A stretch of DNA of 64,000 nucleotides from Stratiolaelaps scimitus (taxonomy: Eukaryota > Arthropoda > Arachnida > Mesostigmata > Laelapidae), in NCBI GenBank assembly GCA_019614645.1, contig JABWDB010000035.1:2108001-2172000 (forward strand), written 5' to 3'. The notes below the pieces were generated by a model. The model saw only the letters and a program-made list of their open reading frames with translations. It was not told the origin of the DNA and searched no databases. Numbering within the stretch: the stretch's first letter is position 1; each line of letters begins with the position of its first letter. Position numbers and translations under genes: made by a program. Below are positions 1 through 11,059 of this stretch, in pieces.

Positions 1-2600
1 TCGAGCTATTTTGCTGGCCCGGCAAACGTGCTATGATATTTCACGTTTTCGCGTGTACAAGTTGCGAGGCGACGTACGCGTCAGCCCGATGAAAGGGGTC
101 TGGCCGGGACAATGGCGGGAGACCGGCGGGTCCGTTCCATTAGCTCCTAATTAAAGTGGACGAGCAAATGAGAGAGAGACAGAGAGAGAGACATCATTAC
201 TCTTTGGAACGCCGGCTCACTGCCTTCATGCCTGCCCGCCCGCCGGCCTCATGCATGAGCCTACAAAGGTGACTGGTGTGGCCGTCCAAGGCCTTCGGAA
301 GAGCGCAAGCATCGTCTTTCCAACGGCTGAAATTCACAGGGAAACTGGAAAACGAGGGGCAGATGACGGATGCGACGGTATGAACTTAACGGCCGGTGGA
401 TCGCCTCGATATGGGTAAAAATATTAGCATGGCCTGTATCGCGTTTTCTAGGGGGAGAGGGAAAATCACCAGCAAAGGTTTGTTGCTTGCAATTTCCGTC
501 GGGGCTCATCATATACTCGGGTATTTCACGTTTCAGTTGTCGATGCTCCGTGGTGGTTGAGAGGATACACCAAAAAGGATGGTTTTAGAAAATAACTAGA
601 CTTTCCGAGAGCTGTGTGCGCGTTGCACGTAGAAAACTCGAGCTGACTCATTGCGCCGCCAAGAACTGTGATCAGTTCTTCTTCTGGGCTGTGACGAGCC
701 CTATGCAATAACGATTGCTAAGTGGCACACCTTGGATCAAGCATACCGTTAACAGGCGCTGAATCAAACGGTGCCGTATTCTGTGCTAGGGATATATAAT
801 AATAGTATATATTATGAGATAATAGTAACAAAACTCGATTTGGGATCAGTTTAAAAAGGCTAAACATTATCAGTGACTTTCCTATTCATTCTTCCTATAG
901 TTAGCAACAACAATATACAATTTACGCCGCTCGCATTCACGATATGCAGTTCATCAATGATCTATTGATACAAATGTATTATACATACTTGTACTTCCGG
1001 TGAGCCAAATAGATGGTGGTGGTGGTGGTGCACAGCGATTATGCACCCAAGTCACATGCTAATCGTTTGTTTTCATTTGGTTTTTTTTTGCTATTGAGGA
1101 ACGCTTCGTATCGCATTAGGCCGCCAGAATTAGAGGCTAATTCTTCGAAACAGCAATCAGCCGGCTTTCAGCGCCTTCTCCAAATTGTGAGCACGTGCGA
1201 CCGTTCAGACACATGATAATATATGAATATCGCCGAAACAAATGCACTCGCTACTCGCAAAGCACGTAGATGTCCCACAACGGTAACGGCCATGACGATA
1301 ATCACAATAATACAACCACCATTGACAGCAATTGAGTGCCTAAGGGGAATTTGCATTTTTACAGTATCTCTCCCTCCCTCTCCCTCTCTCTCTCTCTCTC
1401 CTAACACACTCGTAATATTTCAGCGTGTGGCTGAAAATCAGGCTAATTGAGAAGACAACATCGGGCTGCTGCCCGTCTCCCTGTACAGCTTCACATGACC
1501 GTTTCGGATAGCCGGCACAGCATAGGGCGAGATGGAGGAAGCCGAGGCCTGAGGTAGTGGGGCAAACGCGACCGGAAACCCCAAAGAAGCAACGAACGAA
1601 TGCGACCCATGCGGAGTCAGCCGAGCAGTGTGCGGGAGTGGCGAGCCATTGGGGGCATCGAGGAGCAAGAAAAAATAGAGCAAGAGGATGGCAAGGAAAG
1701 GCAGTTTGCTAGTTCAACCAAATGCGTTCGTGTATTGCCCACCTGAGACCGTTTTATCTCAAACGAGTATAAAGTAGCGAATCGGCCTCTAAGGACAAGA
1801 TGATATGTAGGTATTGTGTCTGAGTGTGTGTGTGTGTCTGCGTGCGTGCACAGCTTCCACTTGCTTCCTGCTCCGAGCTTTGGTCAGAGCAGCCGAGGTT
1901 GGTCGGAGCGAAAAAACGGATGCGACGAAGGCGTCGTGGCCCCGCGCTCCGCCTCGTTTCGTTCCTTACCCACGCCTGCTCCTTTAACGTGCGGCTGACC
2001 CAGTGGACGTCGGACGTTGGAGGCTCATTAAAGCACTTCATCCACCACGCGGCACAGCGCGCGGCCGGAACCTTTCCTGCCGGCCGCACATCTCTATCTC
2101 CCTTTTGCCTCCTCCCTGAATCTTTTCCCTCTCTTCCTCGATCTCTCTCGCTCGCTCTCGCCCGCCTGCCCGCTGGCCTGTAGCAGAGATTTGATGTACG
2201 ACTTGACGCGGTCCGGCCATAAACACGCGACCGATACCAGCCGCTTGGTTTTGCCTGGCGCGCGGGTCGGCCAGCTCGCAGGCTGCTGGTTCCACCAGTT
2301 CAGTCGTTCGTGTGTGGTGGCGATCGCGCCTCGACCACGGGAGTGTACCTCCCCCATGGTTTGCATTCGATTTACTTTGTTTTGCACTGCCCTGTTTCAC
2401 GTCTCTGCGCTTCCCCTCTGGGTTACCAAATGTCAGTTAGTCAGTCAGTAACAGAAGATAGACGATGGTGGTGATTCCAACGAGGCCATAATGAATGAAT
2501 GAGAAATATTATATACAGTGTAATACATGAAGAGATACGGGGGTAGAACACTGAGGAAGGGACAACGAAACGCAAATGGAATAGTGACATTGTCACTTAT
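1..2600. other. GC-rich gene-poor stretch with microsatellites
   Basis: Much of this stretch, above all 1400-2400, is GC-rich. It contains a CT-rich tract near 1373-1400, a TG repeat near 1825-1837 and GA-rich tracts near 170-192. Several open frames of about 60-120 codons overlap one another in different frames on both strands, as expected when stop codons are rare, and none has a protein family signature I recognise. It could be promoter or untranslated exon DNA, but nothing decides this. Confidence 0.4.
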
Positions 2601-2611
2601 TATTACTTATA

Positions 2612-2850
2612 CAGTGGTGTGCATAAACTTAACGCACCCCTATGTTTCAACAAATCGTCACAAAGAATCCATATTTGAGGCATTTATTCTGTATCAGATT
2701 AATGTAGGTGTCAAATGTGCCCGATGGACGATAAAATGTGTCATATTTCGGTTGTGCAAAATGATTTGCATGTGCCCAATGGATGGACGGACGTGCAAAA
2801 TGATAACACACTCTCAGCTATCGAATGTCTTTGCTGAATTAATTGTCGTT
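2612..2850 (+). repeat. Left terminal inverted repeat of the Tc1-like element
   Basis: This pairs with 3925-4162 on the opposite strand. The outer 100 or so bases match closely, including the segment ending in CAGATTAATGTA. The inner part matches again around TATTTCGGTTGTGCAAAATG and GCTGAATTAAT. Outer direct repeat is about 2618-2642 and the inner one about 2792-2816. Confidence 0.85.
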
Positions 2851-2899
2851 TTCTTGTGCTGATCAGTACCGTGTGGCCCCGCCCTTGCTAATTATAACG

Positions 2900-3892
2900 T
2901 TAATGACTCGGTTTGGCTCGGGTCTGGCCGCTGACACCTCTCCAGGGCTCCAACAACGCCTTTTTTAGTGCTTCCACGGATGTATACTGTCGATTCGACG
3001 CAAATACTCGTCGAACAAGAATGCCCCAGAGGTTCTCCATCGGGTTGAGATCAAGAGAACATGCTGGCTACTCAATGGTTTCAATGTCATGCCGTCCTAA
3101 CCACACACGTGTACTAGCGCTGATGAGAATTGAAGCATTCTATTGTTGGAAAACAATTGGCAGTCGATGAAATCTGCTCCTAAACGGTAGTAGGGTGTTG
3201 GTCAACATCTGCTGATAGTCCTCGCTATTCATTCGAGATGAGATGAAAGCCAGTAAGAGTCTGCCAATAGAAGTGAAAGCTCCCCAAACCATAACGGTCC
3301 CGACACCGAAGTTGCGCTTTGAGAAGTTCCGCGACTCTTTACGTACATCATGCCAATAATCGTTAAGTCCATGTGGCCCGTCCAAATTGAACTTCTTTTC
3401 GTCACTGGAGATGATCTGAAACAACACAGTACCTTTTAGAAAGATGTACACCCACAAGATACTCTTTAAAAAACATTGCCCCAATACTCACCAATTTTCC
3501 GTCTCTGGTCATATTGTTGCGGGCGCTGTTTATCCGGGCCTTAATGTGTCGTTTTTGAAGACGCGGTCTTGCTTTCATTTGCGCCCGTATGATATGCGGA
3601 TAACGCTTAATTGTCCTTAAAACTGTTGATCTATGAACTGAAGGCTAAACTCCTGTCTGATTGTTTCAAATTCGAGTCCAATCGATTGATGTGCATGGCA
3701 GTTCGCTGCATGATCCTTCATGGACGTCCTGTAGACTTATTAGTACCATTCGTCGGCGGACTGCGTAAATATTTGCACTACGCGACGATTTCTGCCAATT
3801 TCTCTGGCAATTGCAGCCTGGGTCTTTCCTGCTCGGTGTAAAACAGTAATACCTGCTTCCTCTGCATCAGTAAGGCTCGAAGCGTGTCCCAT
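2900..3892 (-). pseudogene. Tc1-family transposase pseudogene (DDE type)
   Basis: The minus-strand frame starts with an ATG at 3892 and its first residues, MGHASSLTDAEEAG, followed by a helix-turn-helix-like AIAREIGRNRR, fit the DNA-binding N-terminus of Tc1 transposases. After several stops and frame breaks, an open frame at 3140-3484 gives SSDEKKFNLDGPHG, then VMVWGAF and RMNSEDYQQML, the family signature around the first catalytic aspartate. The segment that should carry the second aspartate reads FQQ-stop-NASI, so that aspartate codon is now a stop. Further on, PACSLDLNPMENLWG keeps the region with the third acidic residue, a glutamate. Homologous sequence ends near 2900. The length, about 330 codons, fits the family. 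The stops and the lost catalytic residue make it certainly non-functional. Confidence 0.9.
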
Positions 3893-3924
3893 GACTACAG
3901 TACAGCTTGAATGCTCAACATAAA

Positions 3925-4162
3925 CAGGATTAATTCAGCGAGAACACTCGATAACTGAGGGTGCGTTATCATTTTGCACAACCGAAATATAACACATTGT
4001 ATTGTAGCAGGCTGCATCCGACGTTATACATGCGATGTTCTTTGTGCTGTGTATATTATGTGACACGTACATTAATCTGATGCAAAATAAATGCCTCAAA
4101 TGTGTATTCTTTGTAACGATTTGTTGAAATATAGGGGTGCGTTTGGTTTATGCACACCACTG
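3925..4162 (-). repeat. Right terminal inverted repeat of the Tc1-like element
   Basis: This is the partner of the left repeat. Outer direct repeat lies at about 4131-4158 and the inner one at about 3955-3979, both containing the GGGTGCGTT motif as read on the plus strand. Between them lies a segment absent from or unalignable with the left arm, about 3995-4060. Confidence 0.85.
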
Positions 4163-7100
4163 TTTTATGGATGAGCCATTAACTAGCTTACAACTACACC
4201 AGGTAATCGGTGAATGATGGTATTTCCTTCAACGATGTGAGCATTGTGCGACTGCAGTTCCTTCAATAAACCGACTATTTGAGTGAACACATGAACGCAT
4301 GGGTTTGTCAGGGTGATAAGCTATAGAGATTCGTCTACACAAAATCTACTATGAGTGTGAACTGTGGGTGACGCGGCTAATTTATTCTTTTTTATACTTA
4401 TTTCGGTTCGATTTATACATAATATATATTTGTTATTATATGTACTTAGAACTGGTTGAATCACCGCTTCTATTCCAAGTACAATTAGATTAGATTAGAA
4501 TAAAAAAAAAAGCATTATAATTATTCTCGTGTCTACATCGAAGCGTATCAACTATTAAACAAATATCAGATAAATACAACAGATGAGTGTTTCCTCTGCT
4601 TTATCGATCTTAAATCCGAGCTATTTGTTGCTACGAAGAGGTTATCTTTGTTATTATAGCGGGCATCTTCATTCTTTGTTGAACCTAAATGAATCCGTAA
4701 GTGAGCGTCGCCATTAGGAGGATCACGACCGTGGAGAAGGCACTTTCTGTGACACGGTGACAAACTTGTTTCAAGACACGAACAGTCTACAATTACACTT
4801 TTGCTTATTAATACCGCCAATTTTAAACTAGCTTTCCGGTGGATGGCAAAAAAAAACAGGACTAAGCAGCATTCAGATATTTCTCCATTGCAAAGTGCAT
4901 TTCTCCTAAAGCCATGTGATGAACGTGATGCGACACGACGCCAAACAGTGTTTTCGCCAAAATGTTCCATTATATGTCTTATATAAAGTACGAGCATGGA
5001 GTGTGTAACAGGTCTGAAAGTGCTCGCTGCGGTAGTAATTCTTGTTCCAGCGTTGAGGAGATCCATCATTGAGGCAGATTTGGGAGAAGTGTCACGTCAT
5101 GCGATGGAAGAGAGAACTTTCTCTCCTCGAACGTCGGCCGGCACGAACTGAGTTCGGGCACGCCGCGTTCGCCTCATGTGGTAGTGTACAAGGCACACAA
5201 GCGAGTAGTAAGGTAAGGGAATGAGCGGCCGGCTGGCCACCAGTGGAAAAGAACTCGCTCATAAGTTGTGTCCAGCTCGGAACCACTCGATTCCAGTAGC
5301 TCCACCATGCTTCGCTTGCTTCTTCCGCTACGTCCCGAAACTCGGCTGGCTCCAGCTGCCGACCTTTGTTTCGTTGGCCCACGTTCAAGGCGGACGAGAC
5401 ATCCATCTTGGAATTCAGTTCAACGTCCTTCCATGTGTCTTTCGGCCTCTGTCCAGCCTCGTATGTTCTATCTCCTATCCACCTCATCGGCTTGCTTCAG
5501 TCCGGCGAGCAATGGACAGCGACCATAACGGTTAGCTAGCTTCAGACAGGCCCGACCGACCGACCGACCGACGCGACCAACTGCCACGCGAGCCGTTCGT
5601 CTCGAGGTGAGCCCGAGCGGCTGGTAATCTCAAGCGTTAGGCACCGGCTGTTTCCTCTGAATGGATAGATTGATATTAACCGGGGAAAAGAAATATAAAA
5701 TGGGAAAAAAATCCCAAAAAAGTCACAGCAACGACCAGGCGGCAGCAACGTTCACCAGCCCTGCATGTGTCGCAGCTTTGTCTCGAGTGAGTGTCCTGGA
5801 CGGTGGGTAACTCTCTCTCTCGTCGGCTAACCCCATCTAGCCGACCGACTTGTTGGCGTACGCTACGGCAGAGAAAGGGCCTACTTCTAAGCGTTATGCG
5901 GACCCTGTCTTACTTTCTCTACATCTTCCTCGATGGCTGCAGTCAGGCGTAGAGCTAGTAGCCGGGTGGGTGAGTCGCTAGCCCATCGTCATTCGGCAAG
6001 AAGAGACGATCTTCTGGACGACAACGATTACTGACGCCGCAGCCTACCCGGTCAAACTGCGCCCGACGGACAGACCGACCGACCCCCGGCAGGCGGCCCG
6101 CACGGCCTTAGGGCAGTAGCGCAGCAGCAGCAACTCCTGAGGAAGGATGAGGAATTTATATTGGCCGACAACCAGCAGCCGCTGTCAGCGTCCAACCTCG
6201 CGGGTTGATGTCTGTCTATGTGCGTGTCCGTGCCTGTGTGCCCGAGCTGGTAGCACCGGACAGGCAAGCATGAGGACGGACGCGTGGACGCGACAACCGG
6301 GGGCTGTTCGGGTCAGCACTCTGGTTCTGGGCTGCCGGCGGACTAGGAGTGGAAACGCCATAGGGAGTGACGACTTCTCGAGGGAGAATGGAAGAGAGGG
6401 ACAGAAAGAGGAGCCGTATGTGGGAAGGCAAACCACCGCACTTTTCTCTGTTGTGCGTTACGACAAAGAAGCGGTGGCGACGATTATCGCCACAGGGTGT
6501 TGAGGCGCCGCCGAGCCCGAAGGTAAGATAAGCAATAGTGAAATTCCTTCGTTGTCGGCTTCGTCATGATACAGCAGCAGCGAGTAAGCACCAAGTGAGG
6601 CTAGGCGGCTCTTCTCGAGCTTGAATTTCCTAGACAGGAAGAAACCATAAGGGGGAGAGAGATCGAGAGATAGTAAGAGATAGGAGAACAGTTATGCGCA
6701 AGGAAACATAGCAGCAATGAGGCAACATATTGATGCTGTAGCATGCTGACGGGGGCTGTGATAACGTTCGTAATCTTAGCCCGCCGAGGACTTGAGCTGC
6801 GGCTTTATGACTTCTGGGATGTGTTAGCACAGGAGAAGAAGCACTTACCCAAGGGGGGAGGAAGCCTGTTCATAAGGAGATGTCTCCAACGGTGGAATTA
6901 CGAAGCACCACAGTCATGGCCAGATATCACTTGTGCTGCTCGAATGTCTACGGGTCACTTAGCATTTTGCACATACTTGTGCCTGATGTTACCAGCGCCT
7001 CCGGTAGTGTTAACCCTTCAGATACGACTAGTTTCATGTATTTCTTTGTGAGGCTTGCACTCTCGGCTGACTTAACGTGTAAAAATATCAAGGGGGAATT

Positions 7101-8755
7101 ATCATCAACGGAATTAAAAACCGGTGTGATTGCCGTTTCATTCACCGTACAAGATACGGGTAAGTATATATTTTACAATGTGACAATCTGATATATTACT
7201 GGCCGCCTCTGACTGTGTCGTGACAATTTCGTTTGGCTGATTTCCACTGTATGGTCATCATCACAATCAATCGTTCGACAAGCTCGTCAGAAGGGATGAG
7301 CGAGAGGAGCCCGCGAAAACCCTACCGACACTACCGATACTACAATCACTATTATACGTTGATTATTGCTAAACAAAAGAGTTCGCTTTGGTTTACTCCG
7401 ATGTAACGTAATGCCCGCAGTCTCAAGGCGGCCTCTCACGGTGCCTTCGCTCTGCCGTCGAAGTGAGGCGGCGTCAGAGAAAGAGCTAATTGTATTAACT
7501 CCCAGTCATTGGACCAGTGGAACGCTCCCGCAGTAACAGCAGCAGCCGTACAAAGCAGCAGCCCTATTGGGCCAATCAACGGATGCCGACCCGCCAAAGC
7601 TAATGAGACTCGCGTCGGACGAACAAACGGATGGAAGAAATCGAGCCGCCGCCGCCGCCTCCTCCTCCTGCTACAGGCGACTACGGCGTCTGACCGAATC
7701 AACTCGCCATATCAACTGTACGACAGAGTGGGAGCGAGAGGGAAATAGATCTAGAGGAGCCTGCAGCTGGGAACGCATATCGCAGTCGGTCCCGTTTTGC
7801 TCTCGACCGGTTGACTCCTATGGAGTTCGTGTTTCAAGCCCGGCTGAATTGGAATTGGTCAGTGGATGGTGTTTGGGTAGGCGCTACGACGTAAATATGC
7901 TTTTCAGTGTGTCCCTCGCAATGGCTATGAAACGACAAACAGGAGGGATTAATGAGCGTTGGTAATGTAGCACAATCCCATCGGACAATGCCGGAAGATT
8001 TAGAGTGAAACCTCTCGTGTATCTATTTCCTCTGTTTTCTTCGTAAACGCATATTCAGTGTACGTTTCACCAAGGACACATAGGGACGATGTGTAGGATG
8101 AGTTTGTTGAAACGACGGAAAATTTTGCAGGAAATGCCCATGGGCAGTACACGAAGTGCAGTTGACGAATCTCTAAAAGAGCTGTTCGAGGGATTTTATT
8201 TCGCTTTGTTGTTCCTTATTTCAAACAACGCACGACTATGTAAATATAGATTATATTTATAGGAGGAGGACATGGGAACCTTGTCCGGGACGTTACCTTC
8301 TAAACTGTCAAACTTTGATTAGTCTCTCATAGGTTTACAATACGTAAGAAGCACCCCAATCGCCCAATATGGCCAACGAACCCAAACACAAAGTAACGTA
8401 TAATGCCCAGCTTCTATACAATAATATATCATACAGCCACAAGCATATGTAGCTTGTTCCACGGTTGTTTAAATTTTGAGCACGTTCAAGTTGTGATACA
8501 GATTTGTGCAATTCCAACTCGTAGCGTAATATTTCGTGATTAAATCAAAACGGGGTCCCCGGTCCAAACGGTTGAAGATTTTGCCTCCGGTTTTTCCTCT
8601 ATAACTTCTCAAGTCCTCAACCGAGAAATGATCAAATGGAGCGTGCCCGAAAGCTTGTTTCACGTCAAACGTGAGCGTGCATCACTTGGTTTCGTGCTCG
8701 GCCCCGATCTGCCACCAAAAAAAGCAGTTCCTATATGCCTAATTTTGATCCGAAA
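4163..8755. other. Gene-free stretch; GC-rich from about 5.1 to 7.8 kb
   Basis: No protein family is recognisable here. A minus-strand open frame of 167 codons at 4566-5069 lies in DNA of moderate composition, but I recognise nothing in it and see no exon-like edges. A CCGA tetranucleotide run lies near 5553-5573. The GC-rich part contains many overlapping open frames on both strands, which suggests non-coding sequence. A good splice-donor match, AAG followed by GTAAGATAAG, lies at 6523, so part of 5.9-6.52 kb could be an untranslated exon. The rest shows nothing I can name. Confidence 0.35.
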
Positions 8756-9175
8756 TATATAAATTTGCTCAAAGTGCTCAGAAAAGCATTAGGGAATGGT
8801 GAGAATCAGTACAGTCTCAGCTATCACAAACGGAGAAGTAACCTTCCAGAATTATGAACCTTTGGATTATGTATTTCAAAAAAGCATTTCTAACAGCCAT
8901 ACTCGAACAAACTCAATTGCTAGTCAACCTTCTCTTTTTCGGCCAAAGGATGCAAGCTAGGAACCTGGAAACGAATTTCGGACGCAGTTTGTCCGAGGTC
9001 CACCGTCCACGTGGACATGGGTGTAAATCATCGTTCCGTGCCGGTTTTAATATAAACAGCCCAAATCCCAATACATTAAATCAGCAGGAATCTTCGAGAG
9101 GGGACAGCACTGTGGTGTTATTCTTCTCAGTGCTAATTCGTTGCTGGAATATCGTTCCCCCGTTTTTCGATTGAA
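8756..9175 (+). pseudogene. LINE ORF2 3' end, CR1/Jockey-like, degenerate
   Basis: Two frames together resemble the C-terminal tail of a non-LTR retrotransposon ORF2. Around 8800-8865 the translation gives SLSYHKRRSNLPEL, like the conserved region after the polymerase where such elements read as tyrosine-glutamate-X-arginine and a leucine-proline segment. After a frameshift, the frame starting at 8854 runs through RPRGHGCKSSFRAG (compare the family's TRGH motif) to FFSVLIRCWNIVPPF and a stop at 9174, matching the usual FFSxRxIxxWNxLP ending. An extra stretch of about 27 residues separates the last two motifs. The upstream polymerase is not recognisable, so this is a 5'-truncated and eroded copy. 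The family is inferred from memory of motifs, not an alignment. Confidence 0.5.
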
Positions 9176-10990
9176 TAATCTCTAGCCAAATCCGATAAAT
9201 TCGCAAATAGCGATTGGCCGATCGTGCCCATCAGGCAAGATATACGAAGTTAAATAATAACATTTCGACAGCCGCATTGGCTCGTTCAGCGACGACGGCT
9301 CTGATCTTTAAGGAGGACAGGCCATCGAAGTTCGATAGGAAAGGACCCAGAGGCCTTGAGAAAAATGATTAGGCCTCGCGAGACGTCGATTCTCCTGCTT
9401 AGCTATCCACCGCCGGTACTTTACACTGCATTTGCGAATCTGCGATTTTGTTTAGGGTTGAAGTTGATCAAAATGTGTTTGCGCAATGGGCACATAATTA
9501 TTGTACATTTGCACATTTTCCAAATGAGTGCTTACTCTCCATCATCTCAGAAGCATTTATTGCACAGTCATATTGTAGAAGTGTCAGCCCTCCGGAAAAG
9601 TACTCGCAAGCTTTCGATGCATTATTGTTCTCTACACATGTTTCTACTATCTGTAAAAATAATACTCTGAGTTAGATCTCTCTCTCTCAATGGAGGCAAT
9701 TTTGCAGATATCCAAATGGATGCCCAATCTGACTGAACAACGGCGGGAGTAATTGGTGGCCAAAATACAACATCTCGTCCAAAGTGTAAACATTTTTATT
9801 GGCACGAGACGAGCGAACTGCGGAATGACGTAATCCCCATCGAGGGCGGCCGCTCGTTTGTCTATTGGTCCAATTTTTGACCATAATAATCGCTGCGTTA
9901 TGCAGAAGTATAATATTACAGTTCGCAGAAGATCGTTCAGCTCCAATCTAGCCAGATGCACAATATAGCCTTCATTCAGATGCAACATTCGTAGCTCTTT
10001 ACGAAGAGTTAGTTGTGTTAGACGACCTTCATTAATTCCAATAGGTGTATCGCATTCTCGGCAAGAAGGTGGGCCCAGACACGGTTGCATTTTATACAAC
10101 GATAATACTTCCCGGTCTCTAATGACGTAAGATGTGGAGTTCGGTTAACAAGTACAGTTATAGCGGCAAAATCAGCAGGCGACTATCAAGTGTTTCTCCC
10201 TTCGACACCAGTGTCTGCTGAGGAAATCTATCGGTGATTCAGGAACATTAGAAATGCAATGGTTACATTTATTCAAATATACAATAATTAGGATTCTTTT
10301 TAGGGATTATTGGGGGGGATTAGCTGGGCCGAGGCCGACATTGTCCCGAGAAAGCTGACATTGTCACGAACATATTACTCATATCACACTCTACGGTAAT
10401 TTGCACCACGGAGTTACGTTCCCAGCGGCGTCAATAGGGACATCATTTTGATATTTAAAAGCGTTAACGATCGAGTGGAACAAATTTCAATCCAGCGACT
10501 GACGAACCGGCCCATATCTCGAATAACGACCTGCGTTATTTCGTGACAGGCCACGGTTAACCTGATCTAGCAGGGTGTCCACTTAGCGACACAACGGTCT
10601 TTAGCTATGAGAATTTGATATAGTTGGAGAAAGGCTGAGGAGAGGGCATCCTACCTATCATATGTACACCAGTAGAAAGTAGTCGTATCAATTTCGTCTA
10701 CGGGCCTTGTGGGCTCTCTCCCATTCGGGCAGCTATTTTTAACGTCAAACGCCCTCCGCATGCGGTTAGAGAGCTCTGCAGTTAATATCCTTTTACCTAT
10801 TCAACTGAGTCCAGCACTCTTCTGCTTGTGTAAGCCAAAATGTGTTCTATGTAACTGTGTTCTATGGATTATCGGCGTTGTAAAAAGTTTCCAAGGCAAG
10901 AGTATCATAAATGAAAATTCCGATACATAAATTCTCGCGCCCTTCATTTGCTTCACTGTTTACTTAGTACAACTGTTCTTATTGTTATTA
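9176..10990. other. Stretch without recognised genes
   Basis: Apart from the unassigned minus-strand open frame at 9647-10099 listed separately, nothing is recognisable. The short segment 10268-10294 resembles 61780-61804 (about 25 bp, two or three differences), perhaps the remains of a shared repeat end. Confidence 0.3.
9647..10099 (-). CDS. Unassigned 150-codon open frame
   Basis: This minus-strand frame stays open for 150 codons in DNA that is not GC-rich, longer than most chance frames in comparable parts of the window. It has a cysteine pair near the start (CRECDTPIG) followed by a leucine-rich, charged stretch (about residues 25-65). I do not recognise a family. No splice acceptor or donor clearly bounds it, no neighbouring exon is evident, and the C-terminal third has simple-sequence character (the GA/TC run at about 9675-9690). 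It may be a chance frame, an exon fragment or a decayed element; I favour chance. Confidence 0.15.
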   Translation of the reverse strand: MYKMQPCLGPPSCRECDTPIGINEGRLTQLTLRKELRMLHLNEGYIVHLARLELNDLLRTVILYFCITQRLLWSKIGPIDKRAAALDGDYVIPQFARLVPIKMFTLWTRCCILATNYSRRCSVRLGIHLDICKIASIERERSNSEYYFYR

Positions 10991-10996
10991 CTAAAA

Positions 10997-11055
10997 TAAA
11001 TACATTTTCGGGGCTGATCCACAGCCAACATTTAACGTCCACGGACTGCTTACTA
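10997..11055 (-). repeat. SINE family A, 3' fragment
   Basis: Read on the minus strand, this matches the tail of the two longer SINE copies at 26721-26893 and 54259-54447. The shared core contains CCGTGGACGTTAAATGTTGG and then CTGTGGATCAGCC. The tRNA-like head is missing, so the copy is 5'-truncated or was cut by later changes. I could not define flanking duplications. Confidence 0.7.
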
Positions 11056-11059
11056 TTAT

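Larger units (their letters stand above)
2612..4162 (-). mobile_element. Tc1-like DNA transposon, degenerate, with long IR/DR terminal repeats
   Basis: The ends are inverted repeats starting CAGTGGTGTGCATAAA, typical of Tc1 elements, read inward from 2612 on the plus strand and from 4162 on the minus strand. A TA sits just outside the left end at 2610-2611; the right flank is TT, presumably a mutated TA. The inverted repeats extend about 240 bp on each side (about 2612-2850 and 3925-4162), interrupted by divergent segments. Each repeat carries an outer and an inner directly repeated motif containing TAACGCACCC or a close variant, the IR/DR layout known from some Tc1 elements, where such motifs bind transposase. 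The left repeat also has an internal partial duplication around 2752-2803. The interior holds one broken transposase reading frame on the minus strand. At 1551 bp the element has the usual Tc1 size. Confidence 0.9.

Noticed and set aside
4566..5069. 167-codon minus-strand open frame beside the Tc1-like element
   Set aside because: No family signature, and composition not convincingly coding. It lies outside the inverted repeats and is not part of the transposon.
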